This document shows, one piece after another, positions 24,491 to 36,059 of a stretch of 64,000 nt of DNA. Position numbers and translations under genes: made by a program. Source of the DNA: Pyronema omphalodes (taxonomy: Eukaryota; Ascomycota; Pezizomycetes; Pezizales; Pyronemataceae); NCBI GenBank assembly GCA_024516155.1, contig JAJJXM010000060.1:1-64000 (forward strand), read 5' to 3'. Every line of letters begins with the position of its first letter. Position 1 is the first letter of the stretch. The notes under the pieces are model-generated. The model ran no database searches. It had not been told where the DNA came from and saw nothing but the letters and a program-made list of their open reading frames with translations.

Positions 24491-26348
24491 GGTGGGTAGG
24501 AAGTTGGAGAAAGAGGACCGTGAGAAGCTGGAGGGTGTCGCAGTGTCTATGTAGCTGGATTATAGGTGTTGGGTAAGGTAGGTAGTTTTTGGTTGTCGCG
24601 ATACGGAGCGAAATGAACGGTCTAACGTAGAAACGAAGGTGTTTAACACTGGGCTCGATGATAGGTGATGGGACTTGTGGTTGCGCACCTCGACGCCTTC
24701 TATATGTAAGCTTAGGCGTTTCGTACCAAGCCGTGCAGTGCAACAAGTCGTACAACTTTCGGTGACAGGCTCGTGAAACAATAATAGGCAACGCACCTGA
24801 TGTGTGTATGGGTTGATCAAATCTGGTGATGATTGCAAATTTGACGGGAGATGTTATAATGAACGAATGTTCTCCGGATATTCTCGTAAAGTTGATGCAG
24901 AGGAGAAAGAAGAAAAAGGAACGGCGGTCAAATGTATGCTCGACCACCCACTCGAACCTACCCTAGTATATTCAATTCACAGCCCACGGTTTCAGGGCCT
25001 TCGCTCTTGCACACCCACATTTTGTACGCGTCAAACTGACACTTTTACTATCAATAGTGCGGGCTTGTAAATCGACAACGGGAAGGGATCAGCCATGATG
25101 GGCATCACGATACAGACTGTGCAGACTTGCACAGGTCTTGCACAGGTCTTTCACAAGTCTGTATGGTATCCGAGACTTGAGTACGAAATGGTAGTCTAGC
25201 TTAGACGAGGGAGGTGCTAGTTTCGACGCAATAACGACTCAGATGAAGCGACAAACTTACAACTACATTATCACGATCCACGGCGGTTACATACCCATCT
25301 TTCAAATCTCCCCTCATTCAAAATGACATGTCTAGTCTCGCCTTAGTCCATAGGCATTTCAAGCATGCCATAGGGTAGTTGCATTTTATTAGGCCTGTTG
25401 ATGCATTGATGCCTCACCTCACAGGAAAAAGGCCGTTATTTTGGCGTAAAGTCCTGCGTCGCTCATCTGCGCCCCTGCCAAAAAGGCCCGATCAAGTCTT
25501 GACAAATAGGTACCGTCGAAGACCTGTTATGTAGGGGCTCGACGACGACGCCCGACAACGTTCAATAAAGTGCTGCCTTGAAATCACCATGTCCAGCTCC
25601 TCGAAGTTTCCCGCAACCATTCCCATAGCCCGTCCTGAGTGCCGATACCTCAAGCCTCAGGCAGCAAGGCTGTGTCTTGCGCGGTGACATCACGCGGCTT
25701 GAAAATCCCCGCCGCGCCGGTGGACCTCACCACGGCGGAGCTAACAATCTGCAGGGGCCCGCTGGGTCCGTAGGGCGAGGGCGAGCGCTGACAAACTTGT
25801 TGGTTGGTTGCTTTTTTAAAAGTTCTGAGTTCGGACCGCGCGGGGCGTCGGCGTGGGGAACTTGACCCCGGAACTTTCGTCGGTGTCCTGTGCAAGTGTA
25901 TACAGAAGCACCAGAAATAATCGGCAAGCAACTCTGCAACTTTTGTGTTTGGTGTTTGGTGTATGCATGTACGGAATTGGAAATCTTCCGGTGTACAGCA
26001 CGTTGATGACCGATGAACGAAGATTTTCAGTTGATCGGTATTTCCGAAATGTAAATAAACTGGTATGCTTAAACACGGTCAGACCACCTCTGAAATATTT
26101 TTGTGAGATACGTATGTAGAGCACTCGGGTACGTTCCAGAGACGATGGCCGCGTAAATCCTCGTGTTGCCGTGTGGCTGTGTCCGTGTCGGCACACGACA
26201 GTTTGCGTGGGGTGTGGGTAGGATAAAAATAGTAGCATAAATAATCAACCATCAAATGATCACAGCAGATCACAAGCATCAGATATTGATGCATATTGCA
26301 TAATCTATTCCTTCGTCACTTCGTCACTTACCTCAACTTCCTCACCTC
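24491..26348. other. intergenic, no gene recognised
   Basis: The 5' side carries the leader and promoter of the rhomboid gene. Its longer minus-strand frame is a frame-shadow over the rhomboid start. The short frames at 25650-26294 overlap on both strands and show no family. TCTTGCACAGGTCTT-like direct repeats occur at about 25120-25165. I see no RNA gene. Confidence 0.5.
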
Positions 26349-27998
26349 CTACCTTCTCTCCATCACCAATTTTCCATCCACCCAAACCTCTCTAATCCCG
26401 TGTTCTCCCCCACCTTGACAAATCCACCTTTCCACCAAATCCTTCCAATCCATCTTCATCATGGGCAGCCTCTCCATCTCCTCATCATCCATCAACTCCA
26501 CCTTCAATGCATCCCACTTCATCCCCTTCTCAAAAGCCCCCGTATTCAACCCCAACGCCTTCCCTCCTGCTGCTGTTCCCAAATGAAAAGCCGTAACAAA
26601 CCCAAACCTCTCCTCCTCCTGACTAGTTTCTTGTAGCACATGATCCTCTGGATTCACACTTCTATCAACAGGTGGCTGCATCCCATGCACACTACTAGCC
26701 ACCGTCGCCATTCTTATAGAATCAAGCATACTTGAACTCCAACCCCCCGCTACATCAGTTCCCAGAGCGACTTGTACTCCATGCTTCATGTAACGTTTTA
26801 CAGGAACGATAGCACGTGCAAATAGGAGGTTTGACAGTGGACATGCGATAACTGATGCTTTGTCGGATATAAATTTAAGCTCGGCGTCAAGAAGGTGAGT
26901 ACAATGTGCTAGGATTGTTTTTCCGGTTCCTCGCAGAAGATTGGAGGCATTGAGAATGGGGATATCGCGTTTGAGGTCAGGGTTGAGCGAGGCGACTAAG
27001 AGGCTGGTTAGATGGGCAAGAAGGAACGAAATATATATGAGGGGTACTAGGAGGATACCAACCGAGATTAACTTGCTCCACGCTTTCGGCGGCATGGGTT
27101 TGTACATGGCAATCATGAATCTCCGCTAATTCTCCAAGCTTATCAAGAAGGTCTTTGGAACATGTGGGGACAAATCGAGGCGTGATGATGGGTTTTACTA
27201 AATCCCCTGGAATGGCTTCAAAGGACTCAATAAACCTCTTTGTATCTTCCACGCTCTGATCCGTGGTTTCAATGTAATTATCCGGAACAAGTTGATCGGA
27301 ACAGACTTTTCCAATGAGGGCTCGTTGACCGTAATGGTGGCAGAGCTGCCCGAGAATGGTGGTGCTGGAGGTGTAATTGCTGCCGAAAAAGCAAGCTGTT
27401 GTGGTGCCGGTGCGAAGAGTGGAACGGACTACACCCTCGTAAACTTTTGTAGCATGGGTGTCATCAGAAAAGGCGGATTCGGCCGGAAAGGTGTATCTAA
27501 GAATTGTTAGAGTGATGCAGAAAAAGGACCTGGTAGAGAAGGTGTTACTTATTGAGCCATTCCATTAAGGGGATATCAGTTTTTGTTCCAAGTTGTAAGA
27601 ATTGTGCAGCACTAAATTTAGTTAGTCATTGTGTAAACATCAGTAACAAACATCAGGAGATCCTACTGGATATGCTGTCATTATATAACCAATTGGTAAG
27701 TTTCAAAAGAATGCGCATCCAGAAGCAGAATAAGATTACTTACACAGTCGACGAAGCCTGGCACATACGCCATCACACCATTGTCAACTCGCGCAGCTCT
27801 GCTGCCTTCGTCATCTAGAACTTCTCCAATGCTTTCAATCAGTCCAGACTTGACATCGACAGTAATAATCGTGTTCTCCCTAATACGGAGAACGTCACAC
27901 GAAGGTGCATCGATGAAGGTTCCTATGACACGTAGCTTGGCGGTTGAAGCAGACTCTGTGCCATTGCCTTCAGAGGCTGGATAATGAATTTTGGGCAT
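26349..27998 (-). CDS. guanine deaminase
   Basis: This enzyme hydrolyses guanine to xanthine and ammonia in purine salvage and catabolism. Exons on the minus strand are 27998-27744, 27674-27667, 27611-27549, 27496-27059 and 27003-26349, giving 472 aa, the expected length. The 8-nt second exon reads CATATCCA. With the first T of exon 3 it encodes His-Ile-His, the HxH zinc ligands, restoring VPGFVDC-HIH-AAQFLQLG at residues 86-88. Other motifs are LMEWLNKYTFP (family hallmark), THAAES near 243, ILAHCTHL near 284 and GTDVAGG near 337, giving the remaining metal and catalytic residues of the amidohydrolase barrel. The last intron (27004-27058) is chosen by phase and has a CTAAC branch. Its donor (GTATCC) has close alternatives. 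Confidence 0.93.
27667..27674 (-). other. 8-nt microexon of guanine deaminase
   Basis: CATATCCA is flanked by AG (27676-27675) upstream and GTAGG (27666 downwards) downstream. Inclusion keeps the frame from exon 1 (phase 0) to exon 3 (phase 2) and supplies the HxH motif. Skipping it would delete both histidines and shift the frame. Confidence 0.85.
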
Positions 27999-28685
27999 GA
28001 TGGAGATGGAACGACGATGTAAAAGTGATGGATGATGGAAATCTACAATTTGCGGGTTCAGCTCATTTAGTCGGGAACGCAGCAGGCCGGTCTACCACAG
28101 TAGTCGTGCCCCGCATTCGGGTCGGGCCGCTCAAGGAGAGCTATGTATGTACCGAGTTCGTGACACCCGACAAATAAATAACTTCCCACCAAAGCTAACG
28201 ATTGAAACATTCCGTGACCTCTCAAAACTGTGCCCATTTCATTTATACGGTATTTCAATGGATGTAGAAATATACATAACATAGTGCCTGAACATCCTCA
28301 ATTGTCTTCAGGATGTATTCGCCACAGCATGTATTGATCACTTCACGGTGAACTCAATGAATAATTGACACGCTTTGTTGCTTTTAATGTCAACAAAACT
28401 ACAAATTATTATATTCACGTCGCTAGGTGGATTGGTACAAGTTAGAGCTGGCGATAAACCGCGTCATGGAGCATAATCAGTTGACGTGTGGCTAGGTTAG
28501 GGTGTCGCTAGTGTTTCGTGTGGCGGTGCTAGGGCTTCAACTCAGCAAGCCCTTTCGCAGTCCTGCACACAAAAAAGAGCCGCATTGTGCGCTAGCGCCA
28601 AAGTTTGCGACCGCCCTCCGGGAAATATTAGAGAAGGCCGCCCAAACACCAGTCAAACCACATCCCCCCATAACCGACAATCAAA
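27999..28685. promoter_or_regulatory. divergent intergenic region between guanine deaminase and eL8
   Basis: The two genes point away from each other, so this 690-bp stretch holds both promoters. The last 60 bases before 28686 are C/A-rich (CACATCCCCCCATAACCG), a leader type common in highly expressed fungal ribosomal protein genes. No specific operator can be named from the sequence alone. Confidence 0.5.
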
Positions 28686-29919
28686 ATGGTACTACCACCT
28701 CCCTCCGCTCTACGAGTCCGCACGCCCGAAAAATGAAGCCCTGTCGAAAGAACGAACGATTCCACTGCTGAATCGCCCACGATTGACACGGGGTTTTTTG
28801 ATGAGAGGAAGAATTTGCAAAGTCTTTGCGACCGCGCAGATTTGGAATCGATTCTAACGTTACCCAGAGCAGAAATGGTGTGGGTGTAAATCGTTTCTAC
28901 AATATCTACGAGCATTCGCAGAAATGCGTATAGCAGTGTAGAAGGGCTGAAGTCTTTGCGCTTTTGTGCGAGACTCTAGAGTTGATTTGTTTTCTTCTGA
29001 AGAATATTCGCTGATTCAAATCCTCAATGACCATAGCCCGCCAAGAAGAAGGTCGCCGCTGCTCCTTTCCCCCAGTCCAAGGCTGGTGCCAAGAAGGTCA
29101 AGGTAATTATTGTTCCCCTCCTCTTGAAGCTGCTTGATATTGATGATTTGTCATAGAACCCTCTTATCGAGAAGCGCCCCCGTAACTTCGGAATCGGTCA
29201 GGATGTCCAGCCTACTCGCAACCTCTCCCGCTTCGTCAAGTGGCCCGAGTATGTCCGTCTTCAGCGCCAGAAGAAGATCCTCAACATGCGTTTGAAGGTT
29301 CCCCCTGCGTTGGCTCAGTTCCAGAACACCGCCGACAAGAACCTCGCCACCCAGATCTTCCGTCTCCTCAACAAGTACCGCCCTGAGACTACTGCTGAGA
29401 AGAAGGAGCGTCTCGTCAAGGAGGCTGAGGCCATCAAGGACGGAAAGAAGAAGGAGGATGTCTCCAAGAAGCCCTACGTCGTCAAGTACGGTCTTAACCA
29501 CGTTGTTGGATTGATCGAGAACAAGAAGGCTTCCCTCGTCGTTATCCCCAACGACGTTGACCCCATTGAGTTGGTTGTCTTCCTTCCTGCTCTCTGCCGC
29601 AAGATGGGTGTCCCCTACGTCATTGCCAAGGGCAAGGCCAGACTCGGTACCGTCGTCCACAAGAAGGTGAATACTCTTTCCATTTATTATTCTTGAACAA
29701 TATCTAACAGTGTCCCAGACCGCTGCCGTCCTCGCTCTTACTGAGGTCCGCTCCGAGGACAAGGCCGAGCTCTCCAAGCTCGTCACCGCCGTCAAGGAGG
29801 CTTACACCGACAAGTACGAGGAGACCCGCCGCCACTGGGGAGGTGGAATCATGGGCCACAAGGCCAACACCCGCATTGCCAAGAGACAGAAGGCTCTTGA
29901 CGCTGCCATCAAGATCTAA
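28686..29919 (+). CDS. RPL8: 60S ribosomal protein eL8 (L7a/Rpl8)
   Basis: This is a structural protein of the cytosolic large ribosomal subunit. Exons are probably 28686-28688 (ATG alone), 29037-29102, 29157-29666 and 29719-29919, giving 259 aa, which matches the family. The body reads [13 protein letters not shown], then [34 protein letters not shown], the L7Ae-fold segment [18 protein letters not shown] with [20 protein letters not shown], and ends [13 protein letters not shown]. Codon use is strongly biased to C-ending codons, as in highly expressed genes. The start is the uncertain part. An ATG immediately followed by GTACTA at 28686 (context ATCAAAATGG) gives a 348-nt first intron. An ATG at 28875 followed by GTGTGG would give a 159-nt intron and the same protein. 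Confidence 0.92.
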
Positions 29920-30124
29920 GCAGCTATTGTTTAATGGGTCGGGAGTTTCGGGTGTCAAAAATTTGCATTTCATGTGTAGCTTAACGCAATCTGGGAATGG
30001 AAAAGCGCTTCGCTTCGGTCTGGGAACTACATCTGACGAATGCGTCGTCGCGGGGATCATGACACATGATTTAATGAGTCCTCTTTGTGATTTTTTGGGA
30101 TATCGGCGTTCTTTGTAGATTTGA

Positions 30125-30490
30125 TCAAAATACCAGCAGTGCATAGAAGCCTGCAAATAAATCAAACAAAGCTCCGGTTGATTCATTTTTCTCGTGCTTT
30201 ATCGCGCCACTCTCAAAGACGCTGTCAATCGTCTTGGAAGGACCATTCGGTGCGAAATGAACCATGTCTTGTAATGTCACGTGATCTGACGCACCCTCAT
30301 AACCATAACCATCCCATCCACTGTTCACAAAACCACCAAACACCTCTCTAAATGGCTGGCATGTCTCCTGGTACTTCAGGCCAAACTTGTATCTGGCAAG
30401 TCTCTGTCTTACGAAGTATTCTGCGCTACTAGTTATCATATTCATGAGACCTGTTAACACAAAACGAAGTAACTCATCATCGAGTCCCAT
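30125..30490 (-). CDS. hypothetical protein (121 aa)
   Basis: A single open frame from ATG at 30490 to TGA at 30125, convergent with the eL8 gene 205 bp away. The composition looks protein-like rather than low-complexity: MGLDDELLRFVLTGLMNM, then RQRLARYKFGLKYQETC, FGGFVNSGWDGYGYEG and MVHFAPNGPSKTI, with a hydrophobic C-terminus (LFDLFAGFYALLVF). I recognise no family. It could be a small gene, the last exon of a longer minus-strand gene, or chance. Confidence 0.35.
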   Translation of the reverse strand: MGLDDELLRFVLTGLMNMITSSAEYFVRQRLARYKFGLKYQETCQPFREVFGGFVNSGWDGYGYEGASDHVTLQDMVHFAPNGPSKTIDSVFESGAIKHEKNESTGALFDLFAGFYALLVF

Positions 30491-31648
30491 CCCTACTCAT
30501 ACACCTATAATGAAACTCCCACCTCATCCCTCTGTGTTACTTGTGTTATCTCATACCACATCATACCATACCAGCCAACCGTGAACCTTCTCTCGCTAAT
30601 CAGCTACGCCTTGTACTACTATACTAAATTCTTACAAACATACATGTATATTCAGCCCTGCAGATTCTAGACTCGTAGTATTTGGTGCTCTATAGCGCTA
30701 TAGGATTCTGCGAATCTACGCACAATGTAAGAATATATAAATAACCCTTTTTCTCACTTCACTTGAAGCAGGACCTCGCTTCATGTTAGCAGTAATTGGA
30801 TATATGTATACATGTAAATCCTCTCTTCACCGCTTCATAGCGCTTCATACAGTTTCTTATAGTTTCTTACTTCCCTTTACCTCTCTTTACTTCTCTCCTA
30901 CTTCCTCTCATACCTTCACTTCCACTTCCACGTCATACCTCCTTATACCTCCTTATGCCGCTTCATACCTTTCTCCCGTTTCTGGCCTCTTCTTACCGCT
31001 TATTTGTGTTCTTCCATTTCCACTTCTAGCTCATTTCCCCGGCTAACCAGCCGTATCTATAGGCTTTTCTTTCTTCATCATTATCCAGTTCTGTTCTTCT
31101 CTACTCCTCCAAGTCCAGCGGTAACAAGATTAAAATTACGTCATTTTCTGGAATGTTGAAGCTTTAGCCGGTACCACTTTAATTTTGATCTGATCCGATA
31201 GGAAATCTTGAGGAATCGTAATATATGCAGATAAGTAATCCCGTGTTCTCTCATCATACGGCTGGTGTGATCCGCTATCTATACCGGCGAGATGGGATCA
31301 ATGATTAGTTATTCATGATAGGACGCCACTGGAGCCACTACTGCTGCATTGTATACGCGTTGCCTTATATATGTGTGCGCGTCTGCGCTTCTGTTAACGA
31401 CACTTTCTTCCTAGATTTGAAATTTCTGAGATTGTCGACTGTACGACTACGGTTAGATTTCATTTGATTGTGTTACACTTACTACTTTACTTCTTCAAGT
31501 CATCATTAACTGGATTTTGAATAATTACAGATTAGGTATCGTTTCAAAATACAAAAAAAAAACATCGTGGTATCCAAAAATCTTGGTATCGTACATTCCT
31601 CCTCTCCTATTATTCTTTCATCTTATATCATGACTAACATATCCCTAG
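30491..31648. other. intergenic, pyrimidine-rich tract, no gene recognised
   Basis: CT-rich DNA at 30810-31060 carries short CTTCATACC and CTTATACCTCC repeats and produces a low-complexity 87-codon frame that I do not regard as a gene. The remainder is AT-rich and holds the 3' flank of the MFS gene. Confidence 0.5.
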
Positions 31649-33149
31649 TTAACAATTCCCTCCTCGTATCTTTTTATCCTCCTCCAATCTCCTCAACTCA
31701 CCCTTCTTCCTAAACAAAAACACCCCCGGCACAACAGCAGCAGCAAGGACACCCTGAAATATCAACGCCGTTCCCATATCCCCATTTCTATCCTTCATCC
31801 TATCCATCGCCAACAGCAATATCGCCCCCATTAGTTGTCCTCCACACCATAGAGCACTGGAGCTCCATTCCGGAGCTACGGGATACGTAAACTCCACCGA
31901 TAATTCCAACGCCAATGGCATCAAACAGAAACTTGCAGCGCCTAACAAAGCGCCGATAATATACGGTGCCAATATTTTACCACCCTCGGGTGCCCAAATG
32001 AACGCCACATACGCCGCTCCAATCACTGGTACAAAAACTTTCATTGCAAAAAAGTATGCATGCGTCTTATCAATCACCGGAGAAACAACGGCGGTTGATA
32101 TAAGACCACTTAGAATCAAAATAGCACCACAGATACCGGCTTGGTCTGGGGAATAGCCGCGAGGGTACATAATCTGATTCATCAGAGATGTGAAAGCATT
32201 GAATAAACCTAGGTAGATGGAGAAAAGAACCAACATTAACCAGAAGTTACGGTTATTTTTCAGCACCATCTTGGTTTCCGTGATCGAAGCTTTACGTTGA
32301 GAACCGGAAGCAGAAGGAGGTGTAGGTGGGGATGATGGGAACAAAAGCCAGCCAAAGACTGATATTGTGGCGATTATGGAAACGATGAGAACCATGAAGG
32401 AGATATCATCTGCAGTTGTGGCGAGCATGGGACCGAAGAATTGGGCAAGGGCGGCTCCGACGGGGTTGGCGAGAGATACCAAGGCGGTGGCACTTACTCG
32501 TTCACTGGGAGTGAACCAGAGGTCGGAATAATGCGGTGGAGCCGACAGAACGAATGGTTGGGAGAAGCCGATGAGGATTTGGCCGAGCATTACGACGGGG
32601 AAGGTTTGTGTTCTTGTGCCACCGTACCGTATCCAGTTACCTACTAGCAGTAGGAATGCGGCTACGAGAAGAGTGGGTTTGAGGGAGTAGTGGTGGAGAC
32701 CATATACCACTGCTCTATTATCCCGGATTCTCATCAGCAGAGTACATGGAGGAGGCCTGTTCTTGGCGAAGGGACACCTACGGAGTGGCGAAGACATAGG
32801 AAAAGAAGATGATTGTTGAGAGCCAGTTTATGGGAGTTTCCGATTCGAGAGAAAACCATTCTTTCGATAAGTTGGAGACGGGTGCATATGTCAACCAACC
32901 CCACGAAACGACAATATTCATGACAATCAGCATTATTACGCCTAGCCAACGGCGCTTGTACACTTTGTACTGTTGGGTGGCGCCATAGTCAGAACTGGAT
33001 GAGGTGGTTGAGAGAAGTGCATCTTGTCGATTGTCGAGCTCTACGATGTCGCGCGAGGGAGTTGAGTACGACATCGCTTCTGTTGGAGATCGCGATGGAG
33101 ATGTAAGCGATGACCGAAGTTTAGCGGCGAGCGGGATATGTGGTTGCAT
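31649..33149 (-). CDS. MFS transporter (SLC49/FLVCR-type)
   Basis: A membrane transporter of the major facilitator superfamily. Exons are 33149-32782 and 32714-31649, giving 477 aa. The 67-nt intron (donor GTAGGT, acceptor ATAATAG) joins FATP to AVVYGLHH in phase. After a 70-residue Ser-rich cytosolic N-terminus come KRRWLGVIMLIVMN and SWGWLTYAPVSNLSKEWF, the first-helix signature of SLC49-type carriers. GNWIRYGGTRT, GQILIGFSQPF and the second-half helices (IYLGLFNAFTSLMNQIMYPRG; GAILILSGLIST) follow, ending with a short basic tail. About 11-12 hydrophobic segments are seen. Fungal members are poorly characterised. The mammalian relatives move haem, choline or similar solutes, so the substrate here is unknown. 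Confidence 0.85.
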
Positions 33150-36059
33150 CTCTGCTTTGCTGCTACGTCGATCAGCTTCTGCTCGGGCGAGTGCCGGGTC
33201 TATATTAGCGTACCGAAAATATCAAGACCCTCCCTTAAAGCTTGAGGGTTTCGCCTCGCATCAGGTATGGTGACCATAGTCAGCCCGTGGGGTCTGTCAA
33301 CTGAGACCGATGTTGGTAATGCTATCACGTTTGTATGGTGGGCGGGAGTATTTCCTCACCTTGTCAGCTGGCCTTACTTTGGTAAAGCAACCGAGGGATG
33401 AATCCGAATACAGGAGATTCGAGTATAATACCAAGGTGGTATCCCGTTACCACGGTACCACCATCTGTGGTTCACCGTGCCAATTTCAAAATCCTGCAAA
33501 CTTAATAATATACAGCAAGTTTTTATTGACACTGTTAATGGTGTGCCCCATGATGATGATGATGATTTCCGGATGCACGCGATTTATTTCGCTGGATCTT
33601 AAATACACTGGATCGTTTACATTCCAACCCCGCTTTAATTTGATCCCACAGCCTAAAGACGTCCTTCTTCAATACCAACGACGATATCACGTGCCACAAC
33701 AGAGCTTAGGTGCCGGGTTGTCAGAAGTCTTAAGCATGGCGACTTCACTCTATTTAAAGGCGCTCTTATGTACACAGCATATGTACAAGACCACGAGTTG
33801 GCCGGCCCGGCATATGCTTATGGAAAATGAATTTACCGTATCGGCAACTCTCCATCATCCACACGGCGCATCTATTTTGTCTTACCAAATGCGCTGCACT
33901 TTTGCCATAACATATTAATTACTTCATGTTTTGCACCATTTTCTATTTTTTTTTTCTTTGTGAATGTATAGTGCATTATCGCCAATAGTGCACTATTGAG
34001 TGACCTTCGAACTGGCATTCAAACTAATGGTTAGATACCTTGATCTTGCCGTTTCTATCTATCGCTACTTTACTGCGTCGCCGCAATCATGCAGAATGGA
34101 GTTTTAACCAGCGACTGTGATGATTGTTGAAGCAAGGTTTTATCCTGTTTATGTAATGACGTCTGGCGTCATACTCCGGTACAACTGCAAATGACAAGAC
34201 AACTACAGCCTTCTGTGAAGCATCACAAACTTTTAATGGTTACGTTAAAATCGGCTATCGCAGACCTCTCGAACCCTCACTCTTTCTCAGAAAACCTCTG
34301 GAGTTGTGGTTGTTCTGCGGTTATGTCAGAATTTTATGGGGTGAATCGAACTGAGGTTTCATCCTAGTGCAATCGATTGTACAACAGTACAAAAGATGCA
34401 GTAAGATTGTAGGAATCAAGTTGACTGACATGCAAGGTATAGACAGAAATATGGAGAAATATAAACGAAACGAAAGACGAACGTTAGATTGATACCTTAT
34501 TTTCATGAACTGGGTAACGGGTATCCAGATGCAACATGCCTACCGAGTTAGGTACATGACTTGAACCGAGTCGGAACGAAACCCCGCATTTTTACGAGAT
34601 ATATATCCAGTCTTGCAAATAGCCGTGTGCGGGATTGTAAGGCTACTCTGAAATAACGTGTGATCAAGTGCTCACTCCCATGGATTGACAGAGAGGTTGG
34701 GTACCGTTCATCAGTAGGGTACCAACTGGTTTGGCGTAAATCTGAAAGTGTAGGATACATCGCCACAGGTCACAAAATTGGTACCTTATGGCTTCGGATG
34801 GTTTTAAAAACGATGCTTAAAACAATTTGTCTCAATATCAAATAAATGTGCAATTCATACCACACATTCGTCCGATTTCCAACTTCGCTTTCTAGCGGAT
34901 GAAATAGTCTTAGTAGGTTATAGAATTTGTACTTCACTGGGTACCACTCCACCAGGGTATCAATTGGAGGATCAATGTTTCAAGTCACTGGTGCAGTTAT
35001 CAGTTGGAAGCCAAAAAGTTAGACAGTCATCGCTCTGTTCTCTCTAGAATCAGAGTTTATATCCTGTTTCAAGGGAACGGGGTGGCTTTTTGGCTTCCGC
35101 GACTAGAGGCTGATATTCAACAACTACCGGCTGTCTTAACAGTCTAAATGTTTCGTGAAAACCAAGGAGCTCTGAAAATGATGAGATCTGGTGTCTCAAA
35201 AGAGGAAACTAAACACGTAGATCAACGACACCTCCATGACCACCATGAATAACGGTAAGGATGCGCGTAAAGTTAAGCTTATTGAATCCAGGAAAAGCTT
35301 CTCCGAAATAGTGACTAAGTCCCTTCCCGTTCCCCTTCACCAAGACCTAACACAGAGACTTGGTTTGGTCTCTGGTCAATGACCTCGTTAAAGAGTTGCT
35401 TCTCGTTTCACAAAAACGCCGGGGTGCTTGTTCTCTCAAATTTAGTGACTCGCTCTCATTATCTTTCTGCGCATGGTATACAGATTTTCTGGTTATTTGT
35501 CTCAAGAATCTTATTTTTTATTTTTCTTGATTCCCTATACTTAGTACTTACAAATGATGATTGATTCAAACCCGGTTCCGGTGGTGGTGCATACGTGACT
35601 TTGAGACACAAGTATCACTCTGATTGAGCGTGGGGATGGATAATATTGGTGTATTGGTGTATTCGCCTTCTTTTACATTTTCGTGCATTGAGTTTTCTTT
35701 TTCTTCACAAACAACCCCTCCACTACTACAAGATGGGATAGCGTTAAAATATGTTACCGGTACTAGATGATTCTTGGCCGATATATCACGATGGAAGAAC
35801 ATAAATCTGTGCCGTTTTTTTGTCCCTGTTTCGTCTTCCTCAAGCAACCTCTTATCGTCTCATCTCATCTCATCGAGCTCCACTTTATCTTTTTTTATCC
35901 CATTTTTGATATCATTTATCTTGACTCATTATCCTATTTATCACTGAACGTCGCCATCACCGCCCCGCTGCTTCTTTATTTTTGGAATTGAGGATTTTGA
36001 GGATTTGCAAGGATATACACAGATATTAACATATCGTTACAAAAGATACCACCGTTAAG
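33150..36059. other. intergenic, no gene recognised with confidence
   Basis: A 202-codon plus-strand frame at 33310-33918 is unusually long for non-coding DNA. It includes a run of Met from an ATG/GAT trinucleotide tract (about 33552-33570), has no recognisable domain and its start context is weak, so I leave it as a chance or decayed frame. GGTACC and related short words recur at 33440-33470 and 34700-34800. The final 250 bp is T/C-rich and is probably the promoter and leader of the AIG2-like gene. Confidence 0.5.

Noticed and set aside
29151..29795. 214-codon minus-strand frame across eL8
   Set aside because: It is the antisense shadow of the biased, GC-rich eL8 exons and crosses an intron; the plus-strand protein is unmistakable.
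33310..33918. 202-codon plus-strand frame
   Set aside because: There is no recognisable domain, a Met run from a trinucleotide tract, no splice partner and AT-rich surroundings; kept only as a note.
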